From assembly GCF_900167365.1 (NCBI RefSeq), contig NZ_FUXL01000021.1, positions 1 through 63,482 of the forward strand: a stretch of 63,482 nt of DNA. The letters are read 5' to 3'. The notes beneath the pieces were generated by a model. The model saw nothing but the letters and a program-made list of their open reading frames with translations, was not told the origin of the DNA and did not search any database. Both the position numbers and the translations under genes were made by a program. Shown here one piece after another: positions 12,128-19,296 of the stretch. Source of the DNA: Consotaella salsifontis. GTDB taxonomy: Bacteria > Pseudomonadota > Alphaproteobacteria > Rhizobiales > Rhizobiaceae. Every line of letters begins with the position of its first letter. Positions within the stretch are counted from its first letter, which is position 1.

Positions 12128-12748
12128 ATGGAACGATCCGATCAGGCTTCAACCGATGCGGCCGGCGGCGATTGGGCGCGCTTCTTCGCCACCTGGGCGC
12201 GTCATCCCCTGAAAATGGGCGCCGTCGCTCCGTCGTCGCGCGCCTACTGCTCGATGATGGTGGACAATGCCACGATCGGCCTCGACGGGCCGATCCTCGA
12301 GCTCGGCCCCGGCCTTGGGGTCGTCACCCGCACCCTTCTCGAAAAGGGCGTGGCGCCCGAACGCATCACCTCCATCGAGTACGATCGCGACTTCGCGCGC
12401 ATCCTGAAGGAGCGCTTCCCGAAGGTGAACGTCATCTGCGGGGACGGCTTCGATCTCGACAAGACGCTCGGTGCGCGCGCCGGCGAGAAGTTCGCCGCGA
12501 TCCTTTTTGCGATCCCGATCCTCAATTTCCCGCAGGAGCGGCGCCAGGCGCTTTTCTGCGACTACTTCTCGCGCCTCATGCCGGGGGGAAATCTGACCGA
12601 GCTATCCTATGCATGGTCGTCGCCGGTGAAGCCGGTTCCCGGCGTCTTCTCCGTGCGCGGCTCGCCGATTGTTTGGGCAAACATTCCGCCGGCGCGAGTC
12701 TGGATCTTCTCGCAGGACCCGGCGCAGAGTCCCTCGCCGAGGGCCTGA
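12128..12748 (+). CDS. PmtA-like phospholipid N-methyltransferase family protein (copy 2)
   Basis: This 206-residue paralogue of the preceding protein keeps the same layout: FFATWARHPLKMGAVAPSS, SAM motif ILELGPGLGVVTRTL (about 55-69), SIEYDRDFARIL and SYAWSSPVKPVPG. The last G of the motif I core differs (GPGLG against GPGTG). Tandem position suggests local duplication with divergence. It is probably co-transcribed with copy 1 and with the reductase that starts one base after its stop. Confidence 0.8.
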   Translation: MERSDQASTDAAGGDWARFFATWARHPLKMGAVAPSSRAYCSMMVDNATIGLDGPILELGPGLGVVTRTLLEKGVAPERITSIEYDRDFARILKERFPKVNVICGDGFDLDKTLGARAGEKFAAILFAIPILNFPQERRQALFCDYFSRLMPGGNLTELSYAWSSPVKPVPGVFSVRGSPIVWANIPPARVWIFSQDPAQSPSPRA

Positions 12749-12749
12749 C

Positions 12750-13334
12750 ATGGCGCTCGACATTCTCGTTCTTCCGGGGTCGCTGAGGCATGGCTCCTTC
12801 AACCGCAAGCTTGCGGCAGAGGCCGTGCGGCGGCTTGCCCTCACCGACGCGAATGTCACCCTTCTCAGTCTCGCCGATTATCCTCTGCCGATCTACGACG
12901 CGGATCTGGAAGCCGAGAAGGGTATTCCCGAAAATGCCCTGCTTCTGGCCCAGCGCATTGCCGCGCAGGACGGCCTTCTCCTCGTCAGCCCGGAATACAA
13001 CGCCGGCGTTCCGCCGCTGCTGAAGAACGCCATCGATTGGGCGAGCCGGGTCAAGAAGGTTCGCGGACGCCCCGTTCAGCCCTTCTCCAAGCTGGTCGTC
13101 GGCCTTGCCTCTGCCTCGCCCGGCCGCCTCGGCAGCATGCGCTCGCTGGCGGCGTGGCGCCTTTCCCTCATGGCGCTCGGCGCTGAAGTCGTCACGGCGC
13201 AGGTGACGCTCGCCAATGCCGGCGCGGCGTTCGACGATGAGGGCGGACTGCTCGACGACCACGCGAGCATGGCGCTCGACACCCTCACATCGTCCCTGCT
13301 CGACCACGTTCGCGCTGTCGGCCGTCACGGCTGA
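12750..13334 (+). CDS. NADPH-dependent FMN reductase family flavoprotein
   Basis: The 194-residue protein begins MALDILVLPGSLRHGSFNRK, whose GSLRxGSxN loop binds the FMN phosphate. SPEYNAGVPPLLKNAIDWAS (about 73-92) is the second FMN-site signature of the NADPH-dependent FMN reductase/ArsH/ChrR-like family (COG0431). The ATG at 12750 follows the upstream stop by one base, so translation is likely coupled to the methyltransferase. It probably reduces quinones or flavin in the cytoplasm; the true substrate is not evident. Confidence 0.85.
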   Translation: MALDILVLPGSLRHGSFNRKLAAEAVRRLALTDANVTLLSLADYPLPIYDADLEAEKGIPENALLLAQRIAAQDGLLLVSPEYNAGVPPLLKNAIDWASRVKKVRGRPVQPFSKLVVGLASASPGRLGSMRSLAAWRLSLMALGAEVVTAQVTLANAGAAFDDEGGLLDDHASMALDTLTSSLLDHVRAVGRHG

Positions 13335-13533
13335 TCGATCGAAACACCGATCTGCCGCCGCCACGCCACGCCGGACGGAACACCTGTGCCGGCGGGCCGT
13401 TCTTCCGGGCGGCAAGAGTTCAATTGCTGCCGCTCTCTGAACGTCGGCCGAGCGGTCGATGCCAGCGCTGTCGCCGGAACGTCTCCGCCGATAGCACCGG
13501 AGGGTGGCCGGCGCCGGTTCGGAGTTCGCTTTC

Positions 13534-14106
13534 ATGTCGTCCCTCAACGAAAACAAGACGCTTCCCGGCCGGCTGGGGCGCCATCTCGGCGAGCACCGGG
13601 GCTTTTACGTCTTTCAGGGCGTGCTGCTCGCGATCATGGGCATCATCGCCATCGCCGCGCCGCTGGCGGCGACGCTGGCCTCCACCGTCTTCTTTGCCTG
13701 GCTCCTGATCATCGGCGGCATCGCCGGCATGGCCAACGCCTTCCGGGCCAAGGCTGCGCCGGGGTTCTGGGCGAACATCCTCCTCGCCGTTCTGGCCGTC
13801 ATCCTGGGCGGCATCATGTTGCTCGATCCTCTCGTCGGCGGCATCACGCTCACCTGGCTGCTCGCCTTCTTCCTCTTGTTCTCCGGCGCGATGAACATTG
13901 CGGTGGCGATGGCAATGCGCAGCTATTCCGCGCGCTTCTGGCTGATCCTCCTCTCGGGCGGCATCGACGTGGTCCTGGCGTTGATCCTGCTGCTCGGCCT
14001 GCCGGAAACGGCGATGTGGGCGGTCGGGCTGTTCCTTGGCCTCTCCTTCCTCTCCTCGGGCGTCGGTCTGATCCTGGCGGCGCTCGCCGCGCCCTCGGCG
14101 GACTGA
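13534..14106 (+). CDS. HdeD/DUF308 family membrane protein
   Basis: The start at 13534 (MSSLNENK) follows a GGAG; an upstream in-frame GTG is less likely. The 190-residue protein has six hydrophobic segments with the repeated pattern of the HdeD family (for example FQGVLLAIMGIIAIAAP and LLIIGGIAGMANAFRA, then a similar second half). HdeD-type proteins are inner-membrane proteins linked to acid or general stress in enterobacteria; the role here is unknown. It is followed closely by the helix-hairpin-helix gene. Confidence 0.8.
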   Translation: MSSLNENKTLPGRLGRHLGEHRGFYVFQGVLLAIMGIIAIAAPLAATLASTVFFAWLLIIGGIAGMANAFRAKAAPGFWANILLAVLAVILGGIMLLDPLVGGITLTWLLAFFLLFSGAMNIAVAMAMRSYSARFWLILLSGGIDVVLALILLLGLPETAMWAVGLFLGLSFLSSGVGLILAALAAPSAD

Positions 14107-14129
14107 TCCATTCGACAAGGGAAAAAGCG

Positions 14130-14771
14130 ATGTCCAAAAGAGAAGAAAAGGTCGCGCTTCTCCTGGAGCGGTTCGGCACGTCCTACAGCGCCGACGTCGG
14201 CCTCGACCTTTCAACCGGCGAGCCGCAGCCGCTTTTCCAGTGGCTTGTCGTCTCGGTTCTCTTCTCCGCGCGCATCTCGGCCGATCAGGCCGCGCGTGCC
14301 GCCCGGGCGCTTTTCGACGCGGGGCTGACGAGTGCCGAGAAGATGGGCCAGGCCAGCTGGGAGGAGCGCACGCGCATCCTCAATCAGAACGGCTATGCGC
14401 GCTACGACGAGTCGACATCACGCTATCTCGGAGAGGACGCCGCGATGTGCCTGGAGGCCTATGGCGGCGATCTGAGGCGCCTGCGCGAGGAGGCGGGGCG
14501 CGACCCGGCCGAGGAGCGTAAGCGTCTGAAGGCGTTCAAGGGCATCGGCGAGGTCGGCGCCGACATCTTTCTGCGTGAGATGCAGCCGGTCTGGGACGAA
14601 AACCACCCGTTCGCCGACAAGAAGGCTCTGGCGGCGGCCGAGAAGATCGGGCTTGGCGAGGATGCGCGAGCGCTCGCCAAGCTGGTTTCGAAGAAGGACC
14701 TGCCGCGCCTGCTCTCGGCGCTGGTCAAGGCAGACCTTCACGACGGCCTTGAGGAGATCGGCAAGGCCTGA
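14130..14771 (+). CDS. helix-hairpin-helix protein related to endonuclease III, probably non-catalytic
   Basis: The 213-residue protein has the endonuclease III-like fold start (LFQWLVVSVLFSARISADQ, near 35-53, matching the 'LLSxQT' helix) and one helix-hairpin-helix (LKAFKGIGEVGADIFLREM, about 133-151). In Nth-type glycosylases the hairpin reads GVGRKTA, whose Lys is catalytic, followed by a conserved HVDTHV Asp. Here the Lys position is Val and the Asp motif is not recognisable, and no FeS cysteines follow. It may bind DNA without cutting. AAGGGA lies upstream of the ATG. It is convergent with the SDR gene, only four bases apart. Confidence 0.75.
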   Translation: MSKREEKVALLLERFGTSYSADVGLDLSTGEPQPLFQWLVVSVLFSARISADQAARAARALFDAGLTSAEKMGQASWEERTRILNQNGYARYDESTSRYLGEDAAMCLEAYGGDLRRLREEAGRDPAEERKRLKAFKGIGEVGADIFLREMQPVWDENHPFADKKALAAAEKIGLGEDARALAKLVSKKDLPRLLSALVKADLHDGLEEIGKA

Positions 14772-14775
14772 GTAA

Positions 14776-15531
14776 TCAGACGTGCTGGCCGCCGTTGATG
14801 TGGATCTCGGCGCCGTTGATGTAGGATGCCTGCTCGGAGCACAGGAAGAAGATGGTCTCGGCCACTTCCGACGTCTGGCCGAGGCGGCGCAGGGGAATGT
14901 CCTCGATAAGCGCATCCGTTCCCGGCGATAGGATCGCCGTCTCGATCTCGCCCGGCGCGATCGCGTTGACGCGGATGCCGGCGGGGCCGAAATCGTGCGC
15001 CATCTCGCGGGTCAGCGAGGCAAGGGCCGCCTTCGACGTCGCATAGGCGGTTCCGGCGAAGGGATGGACGCGGCCGCCGGCAATGGACGTGACGTTGACG
15101 ATCGAGCCCTTGACGTTCGACAGCTCCTTGAACAGCCCGCGCGCCAGCATGATCGGGGCGAAGAAGTTCACCTGGAAGACGTCGCGCCACATCTGCATGG
15201 GGGTGTGGATGGAATCCATGCGCGCCCCGCCTTCCTCCTTGGGGGAGATTGCCGCGTTGTTGACCAGGGCGTTGAGCCGCGAGCCGTTCTTCTCCAGCCT
15301 CCGGCGGATTTCGGAGATCGCGAAGCCGATATCCTCCTGGTCCGCGAGGTCCACCTGGATGTGATCCTCGGCGCCCGCCGGCCAGGGGCAGTCGGCGGTG
15401 AAGGCCTGGCGCGAACAGGTGATCACGCGCCAGCCGGCGTGGGAAAAGCGCTTGACGGCGGCGTGGCCGATGCCACGAGAGGCGCCGGTCAGCACCAGGG
15501 TCTTGCGCGGGTCTATCGCGTCCTCAGCCAT
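14776..15531 (-). CDS. short-chain dehydrogenase/reductase (SDR)
   Basis: The ATG at 15531 has AAGGA upstream and gives 251 residues. The Rossmann motif TGASRGIG (about 14-21), NNAA (near 91-94), the catalytic Ser in VTSIAGG and the YATSK pair are all present, as is the PGEIET nucleotide-cap region. The end GAEIHINGGQHV is typical of classical SDRs like FabG. It should be an NAD(P)-dependent oxidoreductase. The substrate is not predictable. It stands alone, divergent from the ynjB-like gene. Confidence 0.88.
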   Translation of the reverse strand: MAEDAIDPRKTLVLTGASRGIGHAAVKRFSHAGWRVITCSRQAFTADCPWPAGAEDHIQVDLADQEDIGFAISEIRRRLEKNGSRLNALVNNAAISPKEEGGARMDSIHTPMQMWRDVFQVNFFAPIMLARGLFKELSNVKGSIVNVTSIAGGRVHPFAGTAYATSKAALASLTREMAHDFGPAGIRVNAIAPGEIETAILSPGTDALIEDIPLRRLGQTSEVAETIFFLCSEQASYINGAEIHINGGQHV

Positions 15532-15719
15532 GTTTTGTTTCCTTTGGTGGCCGGCCTCGTCATTCGAGGTTCGGCCTATAGGTGTGTTCTCACGGACGCT
15601 CAACAAATCCCAACGATCCGTCAAGCGGCTGGATCGCTCGCCCGTCCTCTGCCATGACATGCCCGACAGGCGAAGGCGAGCGGCGCGCCGCCCCGCTCGC
15701 CGCTGATGGAGACCCGCCA

Positions 15720-16943
15720 ATGCGATCGCTTCGCGTGCTTCTTCTGTGTGCCAGCCTGGCGTCAGGCCTTGCCGGCTCGGCGCTTGCGGCTGACCCCGAT
15801 CCCTCGGACTGGCCGGCCGTGACGGCGGCGGCACGGGGAGAGCATCTTTATTTCAATGCCTGGGGCGGCTCGCCGCAGATCAACGATTATGTCGCGTGGG
15901 TCGGCGAAAGAGTCGCGGCCGAATACGGCATCGACCTCACCGAAGTGAAGCTTGGCGATGCCGCGAACGCGGTTTCCCAGATCTTGGCCGAGAAGGCGGC
16001 GGGGGTGACGGAGGGCGGCTCCGTCGATCTCATCTGGATCAATGGCGAGAACTTCGCCGCCATGAAGGAGGCAGGGCTTCTCGCCGCTCCCTTCGCCACG
16101 AAGCTCCCCAACTGGCGTCTGGTCGACACTGAGAACCAGCCGACGATCCTCGTCGACTTCACCGTGCCGACGGACGGCATGGAATCGCCTTGGGGCGGGG
16201 CCAAGCTCGTCTTCTTCACCGACACGGCGCGAACAGGAGACGTCGCGGCGATGCCGAAATCGACCGCCGAGCTCCTGGAGTGGGCGAAGGCTCATCCCGG
16301 CCGCTTCTCCTATCCCGCGCCGCCGGACTTCATGGGAACGACCTTCCTGAAGCAGGTCCTGTCGGAGACCGTTGCCGATCCTTCCGTTCTTCAGAAGCCG
16401 GTGGACGAGGAGACGTTCGACAAGGTGACGGCGCCGCTCTGGGCCTATCTCGACGCCCTCCGGCCGGCCTTGTGGCGCGACGGGCGGGCCTATCCGCAGA
16501 ACTATCCCGAGATGAAGCAGCTTCTCGCCGACGGCGAACTCGACATCATCTTCGCCTTCAACCCTTCTGAGGCGTCGGCGGCGATCTCGGCGGGCGAGCT
16601 TCCCGATACCGTGCGCTCCTTCACCTTTCCGGGCGGAACGCTCGGCAACACCCACTTCGTCGCCATCCCGTTCAATTCCAGCGCCAAGGCGGCGGCGATG
16701 GTCGTCGCCAATTTCCTGCTTTCCCCGGAAGCTCAGGCGCGCAAGGCCGATCCCAAGATTTGGGGCGACCCAACGGTGCTGGCGATGGACAAGCTGTCGG
16801 ACGAGGAGCGCAAGCTCTTCCAGAGTATCGATCGCGGCCCGGCAACTCTCGCGCCTGACGAGCTCGGTCCGGTCCTCGCCGAGCCGCATCCGTCCTGGGT
16901 GCCGCGCATCGAAGCGGAATGGGCAAAGCGCTACGGCCAGTGA
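15720..16943 (+). CDS. ynjB: YnjB-type ABC transporter substrate-binding protein
   Basis: The ATG at 15720 gives 407 residues with a clear signal peptide (RVLLLCASLASGLAGSALAA). The mature protein contains LYFNAWGGSPQINDYVAW, DLIWINGENFAAMKEAGLL and the extracellular solute-binding fold of the YnjB family (COG4134), which is distantly related to thiamine and iron binding proteins. It would capture its ligand in the periplasm and pass it to the YnjC/YnjD pair encoded directly downstream. The ligand of YnjBCD systems is not established. The permease start overlaps its last codons. Confidence 0.9.
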   Translation: MRSLRVLLLCASLASGLAGSALAADPDPSDWPAVTAAARGEHLYFNAWGGSPQINDYVAWVGERVAAEYGIDLTEVKLGDAANAVSQILAEKAAGVTEGGSVDLIWINGENFAAMKEAGLLAAPFATKLPNWRLVDTENQPTILVDFTVPTDGMESPWGGAKLVFFTDTARTGDVAAMPKSTAELLEWAKAHPGRFSYPAPPDFMGTTFLKQVLSETVADPSVLQKPVDEETFDKVTAPLWAYLDALRPALWRDGRAYPQNYPEMKQLLADGELDIIFAFNPSEASAAISAGELPDTVRSFTFPGGTLGNTHFVAIPFNSSAKAAAMVVANFLLSPEAQARKADPKIWGDPTVLAMDKLSDEERKLFQSIDRGPATLAPDELGPVLAEPHPSWVPRIEAEWAKRYGQ

Positions 16944-18649
16944 CGCAAAGGGCATTCTCGCGGGGCGTTGGGCTTGCCTTCGCGCTTCTCTTTAGCGCGC
17001 CGGTCGCGGCGGGCCTTGTCGGCGTCGCCCTGCCAGCCTTCGGTCATCTGCCCGTGCTCGGCTATGAGGGCTGGTCGGTGGAACCGTTCCGGCGCCTCGC
17101 CGCCATGCCGGGCCTTGCCGCCTCGGTTGCACTCTCGCTGGCCGCCGGCCTTGCGACCACGCTCCTCTCCGTTCTTGCTGTCGCCGCCTTCGTTGCCGGG
17201 GCTTTCGATACGCGCGCGATGAGGGCCGGCGGGCGCGCCCTCGGACCGCTTCTCGCTGTGCCCCATGCGGCAGCCGCCTTCGGGCTCGCCTTCCTGATCG
17301 CGCCCTCGGGCCTCATCTTCCGCTTGCTTGCGGTTATCCTCGGTTGGGATCGACCGCCCGACCTTCTCATCGTCGGCGACCCGTTAGGCCTTGCGATGAT
17401 GGCGGGCCTGATCGTCAAGGAGATGCCGTTTCTCCTGCTCGTCGCCCTGGCCGCGTTGCCCCAGCTGGATGCGCGGCGGCAGCTGCATCTCGCCCGGTCC
17501 CTCGGCTATGGGCGCCTGTCGGCTTTTATGCTTGGCGTGTGGCCGTCGCTCTACCGCCAGATCCGCCTGCCGGTTCTCGCCGTCGCGGCCTATGCCTCTT
17601 CGGTGGTGGATGTCGCGCTGATCCTCGGCCCATCGACGCCCGCCCCGCTTGCCGTGCGCATTCTGGAATGGATGAACGACGCCGATCTTTCGCTGCGGCT
17701 GGCGGCCTCGGCCGGTGCGCTGCTTCAGCTTGGCGTAACGCTCATCGTTCTCCTCGCCTGGCTCGGCATCGAGCGCCTGGGGCGCGTTCTTTCGCGCGCG
17801 TTCGTCGCGCGGGGCCGGCGCATGGCGGGGGAGGGGGCGCTGCCGGCGCTCTCGCTCCTTCCGATGATGCTCGCGGCGGCCACCGTGCTTCTCAGCCTGG
17901 TTCTGCTGGCGCTCTGGTCCTTCGCCGGCTTCTGGCGCTTTCCCGACCTCCTGCCGCCGAACTTCAGCCTCACCGCCTGGGAGCGGACGCTTCGCGCCGC
18001 CCGCGGCCCCTTGTGGACGACGGCCGAGGCGGGCCTTCTCGCGGCGGCGATCGCGCTTATCGTCGTCGTGGTCCTTCTCGAAGCGCATCGCAGAGCGTAC
18101 CCGGTGCGCCCGGGCGACAGCGCCTTGCCGACCACGGTCTCTGCTGTCGTCTACCTGCCGCTCCTGGTCCCGCAGATCGCCTTCCTCTTCGGGCTGCGCG
18201 TGGCCGCGCTCTCCTTCGGCCTGTCTCCGTCGCTCGGCACGCTCGTCGCCGCCCATCTCCTCTTCGTCCTGCCCTATGTCGCGCTGTCGCTTTCGGGACC
18301 ATGGGCCGCGCTTGACCCGCGCTATGAGCGGATCGGCGCCTCGCTGGGGCGCGGCCGCGCCGCGCTCTTCTTCCGCCTGCGCCTGCCGCTGCTTCTGGCG
18401 CCGGTGCTCGCCGCCTTTGCCATCGGCTTTTCCGTCTCCGTCGGCCAATATCTGCCGACCGTGATCATTGGCGCGGGCCGTCTGCCGACCGTCACCACCG
18501 AGGCGGTGGCGCTTGCCTCCGGCGGCGATCGCCGCCTCGTCGGCGCGATGGCGCTGCTGCAAACCGTCTTGCCGCTGATCGCCTTTGGCCTCGCAACTGC
18601 GCTGCCCGTCTTGCTTTACCGAAACCGTCGCGCCATGAGATCGTCATGA
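16919..18649 (+). CDS. ynjC: YnjC-type ABC transporter permease with two fused membrane halves
   Basis: The 576-residue protein has about twelve membrane segments in two homologous binding-protein-dependent permease halves (about 1-285 and 300-576), as in ThiP and YnjC. Each half has an EAA-like loop, for example RSLGYGRLSAFMLGVWP near 190-206 and ASLGRGRAALFFRLRLP in the second half. Translation could start at the ATG at 16919 or at a GTG at 16940 that forms a GTGA overlap with the ynjB stop; the second fits coupled translation better. It forms the channel for the YnjB/YnjD system. Confidence 0.9.
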   Translation: MGKALRPVTQRAFSRGVGLAFALLFSAPVAAGLVGVALPAFGHLPVLGYEGWSVEPFRRLAAMPGLAASVALSLAAGLATTLLSVLAVAAFVAGAFDTRAMRAGGRALGPLLAVPHAAAAFGLAFLIAPSGLIFRLLAVILGWDRPPDLLIVGDPLGLAMMAGLIVKEMPFLLLVALAALPQLDARRQLHLARSLGYGRLSAFMLGVWPSLYRQIRLPVLAVAAYASSVVDVALILGPSTPAPLAVRILEWMNDADLSLRLAASAGALLQLGVTLIVLLAWLGIERLGRVLSRAFVARGRRMAGEGALPALSLLPMMLAAATVLLSLVLLALWSFAGFWRFPDLLPPNFSLTAWERTLRAARGPLWTTAEAGLLAAAIALIVVVVLLEAHRRAYPVRPGDSALPTTVSAVVYLPLLVPQIAFLFGLRVAALSFGLSPSLGTLVAAHLLFVLPYVALSLSGPWAALDPRYERIGASLGRGRAALFFRLRLPLLLAPVLAAFAIGFSVSVGQYLPTVIIGAGRLPTVTTEAVALASGGDRRLVGAMALLQTVLPLIAFGLATALPVLLYRNRRAMRSS

Positions 18650-19296
18650 CCAGTTCGCCGGGCCTGATGCTGTCGCGCATCGCGCTTCGTCTCAACGGGC
18701 GCATGCTCCTTGCCGTCGACCATGCGGTCGCGCCGGGAACGGTGCTGACCGTGATGGGGCCATCGGGCGTTGGAAAATCCAGCCTCCTCGCCTTTCTCGG
18801 CGGGTTCCTGGCCCCGGCCTTCGAGGCGGAGGGCTGTGTCTTTCTCAATGGTGAGGACATGACGACGGTGCCGGCGGAGCGCCGGCGCATGGGCCTGCTC
18901 TTTCAGGACGCGCTGCTCTTCCCCCACCTTTCCGTCGGCGAGAACCTGCTGTTCGGGCTCGCCGAGGATGTCTCCGGGCGGCAGGCCCGGCGCCGGGCCG
19001 CGCTCGCCATGCTGGAGCGAATGGGTCTCTCAGGGCTCTACCACCGCGATCCGGCGACGCTTTCGGGCGGGCAGCAGGCGCGGGTCGCCCTTGCCCGCAC
19101 GCTGCTTTCCGAGCCGCGCGCTCTGCTCCTGGACGAGCCCTTTTCGCGTCTAGATCAGGAGCGGCGCGCGGATATGCGCCATCTCGTCTTCGGCCTCGCG
19201 CGCGAACGGACCATCCCGGCCGTGCTCGTCACCCACGATCCCGAGGACGCCGCCGCAGCCGGCGGCCCCATCATCGAAATCGGAACAGACGCTTGA
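18646..19296 (+). CDS. ynjD: YnjD-type ABC transporter ATP-binding protein
   Basis: The 216-residue ATPase has Walker A GPSGVGKSS (about 41-49), Q-loop LLFQDALLFPH, the signature TLSGGQQARVALAR, Walker B ALLLDEPFSRLD and H-loop VLVTHD. All catalytic residues are present. It overlaps the permease stop by ATGA, completing the ynjBCD operon. It powers import through YnjC. It is short compared with typical 240-residue ATPases and lacks a C-terminal regulatory part. Confidence 0.93.
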   Translation: MTSSPGLMLSRIALRLNGRMLLAVDHAVAPGTVLTVMGPSGVGKSSLLAFLGGFLAPAFEAEGCVFLNGEDMTTVPAERRRMGLLFQDALLFPHLSVGENLLFGLAEDVSGRQARRRAALAMLERMGLSGLYHRDPATLSGGQQARVALARTLLSEPRALLLDEPFSRLDQERRADMRHLVFGLARERTIPAVLVTHDPEDAAAAGGPIIEIGTDA

